A stretch of DNA of 30,568 nucleotides from Stygibacter sp964604155 (GCA_964604155.1 CAZRXY010000109.1:1-30568), one strand, 5' to 3'; numbered from the stretch's first letter, positions 1 to 7,627 are shown. Program-made: numbers and translations. Notes: generated by a model not told the origin, from the letters alone.

Positions 1-138
1 TTATTAGAGATGGAAGAAGAGCTTTTTATGACAAAGTTATTCTCAATACCTGAATTTGAAGAAATGGTATTTACTTTTTTTGACCAAAGTCAACTTCGAC
101 AAAATAATGATTTACAGATAAACGTAAATGCAGCCTGA
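1..138 (+). CDS. 3' end of an unidentified protein (partial)
   Basis: Frame 1 is open from the first base to a TGA at 136-138 and gives 45 residues, beginning LLEMEEELFMTKLF and ending DLQINVNAA. The start lies outside the window. The segment is acidic and probably helical, with no motif I recognise. The long gap that follows suggests it is the last gene of its unit. I cannot assign a function, and it could be a chance open frame, though the unbroken reading from the window edge and the ordinary composition favour a real C-terminus. Confidence 0.45.
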   Translation, partial: LLEMEEELFMTKLFSIPEFEEMVFTFFDQSQLRQNNDLQINVNAA

Positions 139-182
139 TTGATAATAAATGGATAATTGACCCCATCTCTATTATTATCAAT
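138..182 (+). terminator. AT-rich stem-loop directly after the partial gene, possible terminator
   Basis: The 11-base arm ATTGATAATAA at 138-148 is exactly complementary to 172-182, with a 23-nt loop. It begins on the last base of the preceding stop codon. The stem has only one G-C pair and no clean T-run follows, so it would be weak as an intrinsic terminator. Position is the main argument for a transcript-end role. Confidence 0.3.
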
Positions 183-350
183 ATGTTAAATGATCTTAAA
201 ATAAGCAGGAAGATTATAGAAATACGCACTATTTAGGGGTTTAATCATCTGCAAAACTTGAGTAAATTAACTGCACCCAATAATCAAAGCCTTATTTTAC
301 ATATTTTGCATTCTATAATCGGACACAGCCCGAACCCCATCTCCCTTCTA

Positions 351-378
351 ATCACACATCACTCATCACACATCACTA
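351..378 (+). repeat. Four tandem 7-bp units, ATCACWM
   Basis: Four in-phase 7-bp units with consensus ATCAC followed by AC, TC, AC and TA. This is the first of several unrelated short-period arrays in the gap. No coding or known mobile function is evident. Confidence 0.7.
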
Positions 379-393
379 TTCTCAATTATATTC

Positions 394-420
394 CCTCTGT
401 GTCCTCTGTACCCTCTGTGG
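394..420 (+). repeat. Three tandem 9-bp units, CCTCTGTNN
   Basis: Three in-phase 9-bp units, each starting CCTCTGT. From memory, phrases of this kind (on the other strand, CACAGAGG-type words) are common in intergenic DNA of several uncultured phyla. Their function is not established. Confidence 0.7.
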
Positions 421-526
421 TAAAAATTCTTCTCTTTTTTTTACAGCCACTAACCACACCAACCACGCGAACGAAAAAAAGTTTTTTCATCAGGCTTTCT
501 CATTTTCTCATTTTCACTTTACATTG

Positions 527-554
527 TCCGTGCTGATCCGTATAATCCGTGGCA
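527..554 (+). repeat. Three near-tandem 9-10-bp units, TCCGTNN
   Basis: Three units beginning TCCGT, spaced 10 and 9 bp apart. On the minus strand they read as ACGGA words. This is the same style of array as at 394-420 but with a different word, about 105 bp downstream of it. Confidence 0.65.
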
Positions 555-1192
555 CTAGTCTTCCCACTTTAATTTTCCATTTTCAATAAATTTCCCATCT
601 CTCCCCTCCCTCCACCATAACACACCCAAATAAAACATGTTACACCAAAAATACAAAGAGTTGCACTAAAGTTACACCGTATATTATTAATATATATAGC
701 ATTAACCTGTGTCTGCCACACTTTTTCGCTTTTTTAGATATATTTATGCACCTTTTTTATTTTTTCGCAGTTTATTCATCCGATCCAGGCAAATCATCTG
801 ATCACTTATTTTTATAAACTGTACCCCCTATCTCTTGATGTACATATTACCTAATTATCGATATTTACAAGTTATAACTCCCAAGATATATTAGCCTGTC
901 ACGATAATAATGGTCTGAATTTTCATGAAAGAGTCATAAGCTAATAGTGATCATTTTGAATAGATAATAAATGAATCCGTGTACAAAAAGGCACTTTGGC
1001 GAGAAAGCTTTGCTCCGGATTTTTGGCACTACAAGATTTTGTGTGGTAGAAATCCCAATCTGGCATCCACCGGTTTTTTGAATTTATCGTAATTCTAATT
1101 AACTGGGAAATATAGAATTAGGTTGTATTATCCTTGGTCGACTATCCCGGAGAGCTAACGTACATCCTGGAGGTTATCAACAATCTAAGTTA

Positions 1193-1223
1193 CATTGCGA
1201 ATGGTCGAAAGACCTTCGCAATG
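1193..1223 (+). repeat. Perfect-arm hairpin with GAAA tetraloop
   Basis: The arm CATTGCGAA (1193-1201) pairs fully with TTCGCAATG (1215-1223). Inside it, GGTC (1203-1206) pairs with GACC (1211-1214) and closes a GAAA loop, leaving one bulged T at 1202. The right side, TTCGCAATGGTGA (1215-1227), recurs inverted at 1976-1988. This suggests a palindromic intergenic repeat family of REP type. There is no T-run, so it is not an intrinsic terminator. Confidence 0.65.
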
Positions 1224-1290
1224 GTGACGACTAATTGTTTTCTTGATCATTATTTCCACTTTTCAAATTAATTTCGGGAGTATACCAGGT

Positions 1291-1379
1291 ACAATTGTAG
1301 ACCTTGACAACAATCTCTATCTCACATAATATAAATCATTTAAAAATACCAAAAATTATAAAACCAGGGGGAAGCCTGA
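1291..1379 (+). repeat. Promoter-bearing intergenic repeat, copy 1
   Basis: An 89-bp AT-rich segment that aligns with 2078-2165 with about 15 differences including one gap (hand count, about 83% identity). The best-conserved part is the promoter core (TTGAC, then CTCACATAATAT). It ends in GGGGGAAGCCTGA, matching GGGGGATGCCTGA in copy 2. A CATTGCGAA hairpin lies about 70 bp upstream, and a related motif lies at a similar place before copy 2, so the full unit may be about 190 bp. Confidence 0.75.
1304..1332 (+). promoter_or_regulatory. Near-perfect sigma-70 promoter in repeat copy 1
   Basis: TTGACA (1304-1309), a 17-nt spacer, then TAATAT (1327-1332). Transcription would start near 1339 and run into a purine-rich stretch with no gene for almost 1 kb. 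It may drive a non-coding transcript or be a relic of the repeat. Confidence 0.6.
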
Positions 1380-1387
1380 AAATCGTA

Positions 1388-1454
1388 GGTTCGAGGGTTT
1401 AAAGGTTTGAAGGTTAGAGGGGAAGAAGAGGAGAATAGGAGAATAGGAGAAAAG
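1388..1454 (+). repeat. Two adjacent 8-bp-period arrays in a purine-rich stretch
   Basis: 1388-1419 holds four in-phase units of consensus GGTTNRAR. 1431-1454 holds three in-phase units, GAGAATAG twice then GAGAAAAG. The purine-rich strand continues to about 1499. The two arrays share a period but not a word, so simple slippage of one unit does not explain both. Confidence 0.65.
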
Positions 1455-1656
1455 ATGAGATGAGAGAACGAGAGAAAGAGGGAACGAAGAGATGAAGGTA
1501 CGAATTTAATCTCGACGGTACAACTGTGCGTAAACTCCAGATGATAAGGCTATACTGCCGGAATTTATCCACCAGTCAAATTCACCACTCACAACTCACT
1601 TTCCAGTCCTAAAATCTGAACTTCCAGGCTATTATTGATAAATAACTCTAAAAAAA

Positions 1657-1692
1657 TGTTACTTATGTTACCATGTGTTACCAGAATGTTAC
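1657..1692 (+). repeat. Four TGTTAC words at 9-11-bp spacing
   Basis: GTTAC starts at 1658, 1667, 1677 and 1688, each preceded by T. The spacing is close to one helical turn. A further GTTAC and an inverted GTAAC follow within 50 bp. It could be a phased protein-binding array or a decayed repeat; nothing here decides between them. Confidence 0.5.
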
Positions 1693-1973
1693 CTCATAAC
1701 TATCAACCATCATGTCAGTTACAACAAAAAGTAACAATTTTGCCCTTTTTTGAAAATATATACCCCTATATTTAACTTTGAGTCTGGTCTAAAAACACCA
1801 TAACCAGTTTTTAAGATAATTAGCCAATTCTTAAATTTGCCAGGTCGATATTTGAAGATATTTCTAATATGCCAAATTGATTTTCTATAACACAATATTC
1901 GTAATTATCAGGCATACCCCCCCCCCTGAAATTTAATTTTCGGTTGGGATATTGAACTTGTAAAGTTATCGGC

Positions 1974-1990
1974 CCTCACCATTGCGAACG
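1974..1990 (-). repeat. Inverted partial copy of the 1193-1223 hairpin arm
   Basis: TCACCATTGCGAA at 1976-1988 is the exact reverse complement of 1215-1227. It lies about 90 bp before promoter-repeat copy 2, close to the position of the hairpin relative to copy 1. Confidence 0.5.
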
Positions 1991-2077
1991 AGCTTGCTGT
2001 CTCTATGGTTGTCCAAGCTTAATCCCCTTCCATTTTCCATAACCATATCCTGCCTTCTAATATCTGGGTGTCAATAT

Positions 2078-2165
2078 ACAATGGTTGACCTTGACTACAA
2101 CCTTTATCTCACATAATATGAATGAATTAACAATACCAATAATTATATAAAAGGGGGATGCCTGA
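2078..2165 (+). repeat. Promoter-bearing intergenic repeat, copy 2
   Basis: Partner of 1291-1379, in the same orientation and about 787 bp downstream. The promoter core and the GGGGG-AT-GCCTGA end are conserved; the middle has drifted. It lies directly upstream of the pentapeptide-repeat gene and so probably supplies its promoter and part of its leader. Confidence 0.75.
2091..2119 (+). promoter_or_regulatory. Sigma-70-like promoter for the plus-strand block
   Basis: TTGACT (2091-2096), a 17-nt spacer, then TAATAT (2114-2119). Initiation near 2126 would leave a leader of about 195 nt before the ATG at 2321. That leader contains the G-run/C-run hairpin at 2153-2188. Confidence 0.6.
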
Positions 2166-2188
2166 TCTAAAATTTCTGGCTTACCCCC
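2153..2188. other. G-run/C-run hairpin in the leader of the pentapeptide gene
   Basis: GGGGG (2153-2157) pairs with CCCCC (2184-2188) and GCC (2160-2162) with GGC (2178-2180), around an internal loop. On the plus strand no T-run follows, so it would be a leader structure. On the minus strand the C arm is followed by TTTTATA, which makes it terminator-like for antisense transcription. Whether it regulates anything is unknown. Confidence 0.4.
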
Positions 2189-2320
2189 AAAAATATTTGT
2201 GCATGGCTAATACACTTCACTTCAAAAGAGAGAAAAATTGCTTTACATTAAAATGAGGTTTACTGAAAATCATGTCCGGGAGTTGGGGTGGATTATTCTA
2301 AATAAGATCAGGAGATAGAA

Positions 2321-2884
2321 ATGAGCGAAATATACGGGAAGCAGATAGGATCAGATAGCAATATAAGGGGATATAATCATCAATTCAGGGAGTGCAAATT
2401 TACAAATATAGATTTGTTGAGTGCTGATTTTCAAGGAGCAGAACTTGAGGAATGTGTTTTTGAAAGGTGTAATTTATCACTTGTAGATTTTGGTGGAGCT
2501 AAGATGCATGATGTGGTATTTATATCCTGTTTATTGCAGGGGATAACATTTTCTGCAATAGATAAACTAATAATAGAGATGAGTTTTATAGAGTGCAAGA
2601 TAAGGGCATGTAACTTTTCCGGATTGAATTTAAAGGGCACAAATTTCGGGAGAAGCATATTAGTAGAGAGTGATATGATAAACTGTAATTTAGGGAGTTG
2701 TGATTTTAGAGGTGTTAGATTTAGCGATGTAACTTTTCATGAGACAGATTTACGTGATTCTGATTTTCGAGAGGCTGAAGGTTATAGCATTAATCCATTC
2801 AATAATCAAGTTAAGGGCGGCAGATATTGCCGGATTCAGGCATTGACATTTCTCAGCTATTTAGGTATAAAATTGGAAGATTAG
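2321..2884 (+). CDS. Pentapeptide-repeat protein
   Basis: A 187-residue protein built almost entirely of pentapeptide repeats (pattern A/C/S/T/V-D/N-L/F-x-x). Examples are ECKFTNIDLLSADFQGAELEE near residues 24-43 and NCNLGSCDFRGVRFSDV and ETDLRDSDFREAE in the C-terminal third. Such proteins fold as a right-handed quadrilateral beta-helix. Some (Qnr, MfpA, McbG) mimic DNA and protect gyrase, but most have no known role. The tail after the repeats (NPFNNQVKGGRY, then SYLGIKLED) resembles the C-terminal helix that caps or dimerises Qnr-like members. AGGAGA precedes the ATG. No signal peptide, so cytoplasmic. A 71-nt gap separates it from the radical-SAM gene. Gyrase protection is possible but not shown. 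Confidence 0.85.
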   Translation: MSEIYGKQIGSDSNIRGYNHQFRECKFTNIDLLSADFQGAELEECVFERCNLSLVDFGGAKMHDVVFISCLLQGITFSAIDKLIIEMSFIECKIRACNFSGLNLKGTNFGRSILVESDMINCNLGSCDFRGVRFSDVTFHETDLRDSDFREAEGYSINPFNNQVKGGRYCRIQALTFLSYLGIKLED

Positions 2885-2955
2885 GTTGTAGAAATAGAAT
2901 TTTACGCTATATTATTTATTCACTGAACGAGGAGAAAAATAATACAGGAGGTTTA

Positions 2956-4071
2956 ATGAATTGGAAAGAGCAAATACAGAACAGTTACATAAGAATATCA
3001 GATCTTTCAGCTTGTGGATTCAGTAAAAGAGAGATGGTAAAATTGGAGACAGTAATTCAGCGTCACCCTATGAAAATAACGCCCTATTATTTTTCGCTAA
3101 TAGATTGTAATGATGCCGACGACCCAATAAAAAAGATGTCTGTGCCACTAGCAGACGAGCTTGATCGAGCTGGCTCTTATGACACAAGTGGAGAAGCTCA
3201 AAGCACGGTATTTGAGGGTGCACAACACAAATATGCTGCAACTTTGCTTTTATTATGCAGTAATCGCTGTGCCACATATTGCAGATTTTGTTTCCGCAAA
3301 CGAATGGTGGGATTACCTGAAAAGGAAGTATTACGCCGATTCGATTTGGCAAAGGACTATATAACTGCCCACAGTGAAATAAGAAATGTACTCCTGTCAG
3401 GTGGAGACCCGTTAATATTGAAAACTGAAATAATCAATGACTTGCTTAATAAATTTGGTGATCTTGAGCAATTAACCTATATACGCATAGGCAGCCGCAT
3501 TCCAGCGACTCTTCCACAGAGGATTACGGAAGATGACAGCTTGTTACAAGTATTATCAGATTATAATCGCAGACGCAAGAGGTTATATATAGTAACCCAT
3601 TTCAATCATCCGCGTGAGCTATCATCAGAAGCAGTTCAATCACTTCAGGCTTTATCTGAGGCAGGTATAATTATGAGCAATCAGACAGTTCTCTTGAAAG
3701 GAGTAAATGATAATGTGGACGTGATGACAGAATTAATGGAGAAGCTGGTAAGAAACAGGGTTATGCCGTATTATATTTTTCAATGTCGTCCTGTTCGAGG
3801 TATCAGGCAAACCTTCCAGGTACCGTTGGTAGAAGGTATAGAAATAATTGAAAGAGTAAGGGAACGATTAGATGGGATTTGCAAGCGATTCCGGTTCATA
3901 ATGTCCGCAAATCAGGGTAAAATAGAGATTTTAGGCAAAAAAAAAGGTATAATTTTGATGAAAATGCATCAGGCGAGAGAAGCTAAATTTTATAATAAGA
4001 TATTTAGCTTATCAGCTAATACCTGGGGCACCTGGATAGATGATTTTAAGCAGGTATCTATAAAATTTTAG
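2956..4071 (+). CDS. KamA-family radical-SAM aminomutase (lysine 2,3-aminomutase-like)
   Basis: A 371-residue radical-SAM, PLP-dependent aminomutase relative. The frame is open further upstream, but AGGAGG at 2946-2951 sets the start at ATG 2956. The cluster motif is C105-ATY-C109-RF-C112, followed by the SAM-binding GGD near 149-151. K322 in the SANQGK segment is the likely PLP lysine. Known lysine 2,3-aminomutase grips the side-chain amine of lysine with two aspartates (293 and 330 in the Clostridium enzyme). Here the first position reads C277-R278, and the DAPGGGG stretch carrying the second is missing. Lysine is therefore doubtful; an acidic or other amino acid, or a different reaction, is possible. 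The protein is shorter than clostridial KamA (416 residues) and unlike EpmB around the same loop. A run of nine A (3937-3945) lies just after the lysine codon. Confidence 0.85.
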   Translation: MNWKEQIQNSYIRISDLSACGFSKREMVKLETVIQRHPMKITPYYFSLIDCNDADDPIKKMSVPLADELDRAGSYDTSGEAQSTVFEGAQHKYAATLLLLCSNRCATYCRFCFRKRMVGLPEKEVLRRFDLAKDYITAHSEIRNVLLSGGDPLILKTEIINDLLNKFGDLEQLTYIRIGSRIPATLPQRITEDDSLLQVLSDYNRRRKRLYIVTHFNHPRELSSEAVQSLQALSEAGIIMSNQTVLLKGVNDNVDVMTELMEKLVRNRVMPYYIFQCRPVRGIRQTFQVPLVEGIEIIERVRERLDGICKRFRFIMSANQGKIEILGKKKGIILMKMHQAREAKFYNKIFSLSANTWGTWIDDFKQVSIKF

Positions 4072-4156
4072 TAACCTGGCAGCCGGATTTAAGAATTTTC
4101 TTGACTGAATTGAGAAGATAAATCGTTATACAATTGGAAGGGAATACGGAGGAAAA

Positions 4157-7100
4157 ATGGTAAAATACGTTCCGGAGTTCATTTACGATAAGTATGAAGA
4201 GGGACTCTATGAGGGGAGTTTTAGTGGATACTCACTATTTTTTGATATCAAGGATTTCACGCATCTTACAGAATCATTAATACGACAAGGTCAAAAAGGT
4301 GCTGAATCGATAAACCGCATGTTAGAGGTGGTATTCACGCCAGTAATAGAAGCCATTGAGAGGTGTGGGGGATTTGTAACCGGCTTTGCCGGAGATGCCT
4401 TTATGGCAGTTTTTGACATTACAGACAGCGATAACATATTGTCCATATATAGTATAATAAAGAAGGAATTATCTGTTCCTAAGAAAATAGAATATCTGGG
4501 TAGTGAATTTCGGATAGATGCCAGATTGACTATAGGTTGTGGTGAAATAAAATGGATGATATTAAGGAACAAATTTCAGAATGAATATTTCTTTTATGGA
4601 AGTGGGATAGCTGATTGTAATGCCTATGCGGAGCTGAAGCGAGATTTGGCATTTTCCGATAAAGCAGCAAAAACAATAGGTTATTCAAAATTCAAATTTG
4701 TTGATAATGTGTATGAACCCTTTGAAGATGAAATAGCTGCAATATCTTTAACAAAAAAAAAATATAGATATAGCGAAAGCACTAAGCAGTCATTTTTAAT
4801 AGACTATCTCCATAATTATAAGGCTGAAAATGAAATCCGTGATGTTTCCACGATTTTTATCTATTTGGACAGGATAAAATTAAGTGAATTACAAACAGTG
4901 ATAAGTGATATGGAGATGCTTGCGGGTCGCTATAATGCTTTTTTTAATAAACTGGATTACTCAGATAAGGGCTTACTTGGTATCGTGATATTTGGTGCGC
5001 CACGTAAATTTGAAAAGACTCTGGATAGAATGATGTATTTTGTAATGGAATTAGCAAAAGTATCCTGTGATATCAAACTCGGCATATCAAGCGGTAGGGT
5101 TTACGCTGGATACACCGGCACCTCGCAATGTCATGAATATACCATATTGGGTTATCCTCCAAATCTTGCTTCGAGATTAATGTCCAAAGCAGAAATTGGT
5201 GAAACTTTGGTTGATATATTTTCTTATGAACAATTATTGAACCGCTATAATTTTCTTGAATTAGGGAAGATCAGCATGAAAGGCTTCGTTCGCGAGTTAC
5301 CGGTTTATAAATTTGTATGTGAAAAGAGAAATATTGAGGATACTGGGGCAAGTAATTTTTGTGGCAGAGAGAGAGAACTGGAGCGGATATCTGAGGGTGT
5401 CCTGAGTAAAGAAAAAGATACCTGGGTGATCTATATCCATGGTGAGCCTGGTCAGGGCAAGAGTCGTCTTATTAAAGAGCTTCGCAAGCGGAGAGATACA
5501 GAAAATCTGGTGTGGTGCTATTTGTTATGTGACGGGATTTTGTATCAGCCCTATGTGCCCATCATCAGATTTTTGAAGGAATATTTTGAGTATGATGGTC
5601 AGCAGGATGACAGTTATAATCTGGAACATTTTCGTTCGTTATGGCGTGATTTTGCCAATAATGAAGAGGAATTGATCCGCATAGAATCGATAATAGGTCA
5701 ATTATTGGGAATAAGGTGGCAGGGTTCTATCTGGGAATTATTGCCTCCGGAAGCCCGTCCTCTGCAGGAACGCAAAGCATTAGTAAACTTTTTTGAGAAA
5801 ATATCAGAGGACAAAAAATTGATCTTGCAGATAGAAGATGGACAATGGATAGATAGAGAGACTTTGGAATTTATCCGCTTGTTTGTATCTTCTGGTGTGA
5901 TCAATCCAAAAATACTTATCTGTTGCCGTTATAACACAGATGGCAGTAAAATAGATTACCAGTTAGGCACAGCTAATTCGGAGCATCTCGAATTGGAGAG
6001 TCTGCCGGAAGAAGAATCAGAGATAATGGTAAGAAATCTGCTTGGAATAGAAAAATTACCCGGGAAAACCAGAAAATTCATCTTAGGCAAGGGTCAGGGC
6101 AATCCATTGTATCTGGAGCAGATAACTTTGTATTTGCAAGAGGAGAAATATCTTGATGAAGCTGGTAATCTCCTCAAGGATGTAGATATAGTAACAGCAT
6201 TTGGGATAACAGATATCATAGGAGCTCGTATAGACAATTTAGCTGAGGAGATACGTACTCTTGTATATTATGCCAGTGTCCTGGGTGTAGAATTTGATAT
6301 TCCGGTATTATCTGCCATGTTAAATCATGAGCTTGATAAAGAGGCTGAGGAGGTGGTTCATAACTGTATCTGGATAAGGCTCAGGGAATTGCATTATATA
6401 TTTTCTCAGATACTCGTGCGAGATACGGCATATAACAGGCTTTTACGTGAAAAGCAGAAGAAATTGAATTTTTTGGCAGCAGAAAGCTATCAAAAGATAT
6501 ATCCGGGGAAACAGCTATTACCTTACCACGAAATAGTGGGTTTGCATTATGAACAAGCGGGACATATCCTGATGGCAGCTTCCAATTATAATGGGGCATT
6601 TTTTAAAGCTTATAGAGATTTGCGCTTCAATAAGGCATTAGCCCTGGCAAAAAAAATAAACAAGCTCAGTGAAGAGGTTACCGAGCCTGATGAGTTATCA
6701 ATAGCCCGCAGTTACAATAATCTGGGTTTAGTCTATTTTGCCCTTGGTGAATATCGAAAATCTCTGGAATACAATATCCAGGCTTTGATGATATTTGAGA
6801 TGAAAGATGTTAAATTACCATTGATATTAGCTCTTTTAAATAATACAGGAAATGCCTACAGTATTTTGGGTGAATACGATCGGGCTCTTGAATATCATAG
6901 CAAATCAGCGTTGCTGCGATCTATCCATATAGGAGCAGAACATCCCGATTATGCCCAGAGTGTGATGCATATGGGGAACGCATATCTGCATAAAGGGAAA
7001 TATGAGGAGGCTCTGGAGCATTATCAGAAGGCTCTGGAAATATTCCGGAAATGTGAAGAAGAAGAACCGGGCAAACTGGTAAGCTGCTATAACAATATGG

Positions 7101-7627
7101 GAGCGTTTTATCTTCAGACAGGTCAATATGAGACGGCCTTGGATTATTTGAATAGTGCTTTGCCGATACTGCAGGCACATGATGCTTTGGATAAACCACG
7201 AGCTGCCTCGCTTTTCAGACAAATAGGTAATGCTTATGAAGGTATGAACGAGATAGAGCTCTCGCTTGATAATTTAAATAAAGCCCTTGAGATAGAAGAG
7301 AAGATATATGGAAAAAATCATCCTCAAACGGCTAATACCTATGATTATATGGGAAGAGTATTTCTAAAGAAAAATGATAAAGAGAAAGCACTTGAATATT
7401 TGTATCTTGCTCTTAATATATATAGTGAACATTATGGAGATAATCATCCCGCTATAGGTCATGTTCACTACAACTTGGGAAAATGTTATTATTTCAAAGA
7501 AGACCATTCAAGAGCAAAAGAGTGTCTTTCAAAAAGTAAAGAGATTTTGCAGAATTTCGCTCAAGACAATGAAATTCTAAAAGAGGTAGAAGAATTATTA
7601 ACAAGGATAGATAATAGTGATAGATAA
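4157..7627 (+). CDS. Soluble adenylate cyclase (ADCY10-like): two cyclase domains, NTPase, TPRs
   Basis: A 1156-residue cytoplasmic protein that should convert ATP to cAMP. Residues 25-190 form cyclase domain 1, with metal-binding D30 (FFDIKDF) and D80 (GFAGDA). Residues 230-385 form domain 2, with K271 (DKG) and T329 (EYTILG) for adenine and N336/R340 (NLASR) for catalysis. The one complete active site is thus split between the domains, as in mammalian soluble cyclase. A STAND/AAA-type NTPase follows, with Walker A GEPGQGKS (429-436) and Walker B ILQIED (556-561). About seven TPRs of kinesin-light-chain type fill 850-1145. GGAGG precedes the ATG. The positions matching the bicarbonate-binding Lys95 and Arg176 of the human enzyme appear to be G76 and N155, so bicarbonate control is unlikely to be the same. 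A run of ten A (4753-4762) lies in the linker between the cyclase domains. The end overlaps the HD-GYP gene by 11 nt. Confidence 0.92.
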   Translation: MVKYVPEFIYDKYEEGLYEGSFSGYSLFFDIKDFTHLTESLIRQGQKGAESINRMLEVVFTPVIEAIERCGGFVTGFAGDAFMAVFDITDSDNILSIYSIIKKELSVPKKIEYLGSEFRIDARLTIGCGEIKWMILRNKFQNEYFFYGSGIADCNAYAELKRDLAFSDKAAKTIGYSKFKFVDNVYEPFEDEIAAISLTKKKYRYSESTKQSFLIDYLHNYKAENEIRDVSTIFIYLDRIKLSELQTVISDMEMLAGRYNAFFNKLDYSDKGLLGIVIFGAPRKFEKTLDRMMYFVMELAKVSCDIKLGISSGRVYAGYTGTSQCHEYTILGYPPNLASRLMSKAEIGETLVDIFSYEQLLNRYNFLELGKISMKGFVRELPVYKFVCEKRNIEDTGASNFCGRERELERISEGVLSKEKDTWVIYIHGEPGQGKSRLIKELRKRRDTENLVWCYLLCDGILYQPYVPIIRFLKEYFEYDGQQDDSYNLEHFRSLWRDFANNEEELIRIESIIGQLLGIRWQGSIWELLPPEARPLQERKALVNFFEKISEDKKLILQIEDGQWIDRETLEFIRLFVSSGVINPKILICCRYNTDGSKIDYQLGTANSEHLELESLPEEESEIMVRNLLGIEKLPGKTRKFILGKGQGNPLYLEQITLYLQEEKYLDEAGNLLKDVDIVTAFGITDIIGARIDNLAEEIRTLVYYASVLGVEFDIPVLSAMLNHELDKEAEEVVHNCIWIRLRELHYIFSQILVRDTAYNRLLREKQKKLNFLAAESYQKIYPGKQLLPYHEIVGLHYEQAGHILMAASNYNGAFFKAYRDLRFNKALALAKKINKLSEEVTEPDELSIARSYNNLGLVYFALGEYRKSLEYNIQALMIFEMKDVKLPLILALLNNTGNAYSILGEYDRALEYHSKSALLRSIHIGAEHPDYAQSVMHMGNAYLHKGKYEEALEHYQKALEIFRKCEEEEPGKLVSCYNNMGAFYLQTGQYETALDYLNSALPILQAHDALDKPRAASLFRQIGNAYEGMNEIELSLDNLNKALEIEEKIYGKNHPQTANTYDYMGRVFLKKNDKEKALEYLYLALNIYSEHYGDNHPAIGHVHYNLGKCYYFKEDHSRAKECLSKSKEILQNFAQDNEILKEVEELLTRIDNSDR

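Larger units (their letters stand above)
139..2320. other. 2.2-kb intergenic region rich in short repeats
   Basis: No convincing gene is visible here on either strand. The one open frame of some length (258-536, 92 codons) translates to low-complexity H/S/T/P-rich sequence across simple repeats and has no ribosome binding site. The region holds several short-period arrays (351-378, 394-420, 527-554, 1388-1454, 1657-1692), a strong hairpin at 1193-1223, two copies of a promoter-bearing repeat (1291-1379 and 2078-2165), and a run of ten C at 1917-1926. Stretches 600-1190 and 1500-1650 are AT-rich, with nothing I can name. Confidence 0.7.

Noticed and set aside
258..536. A 92-codon open frame on the plus strand
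   Set aside because: Low-complexity translation across simple repeats, no ribosome binding site and no family resemblance.
2158..2256. A 32-codon open frame after GGGGG downstream of the second promoter
   Set aside because: The G-run abuts the ATG without proper spacing and the peptide has no recognisable features; probably chance.
139..2320. CRISPR array or integron attC array in the repeat-rich gap
   Set aside because: Repeat units are too short, differ from each other and lack unique spacers; no cas or integrase gene is in the window.
2827..2955. Upstream extension of the aminomutase frame into the pentapeptide gene
   Set aside because: AGGAGG directly before ATG 2956, and the extra residues show no family similarity.
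4092..4135. TTGACT ... TTATAC before the adenylate cyclase gene as a promoter
   Set aside because: The spacing is 19 nt and the -10 box is weak; not listed as a feature.
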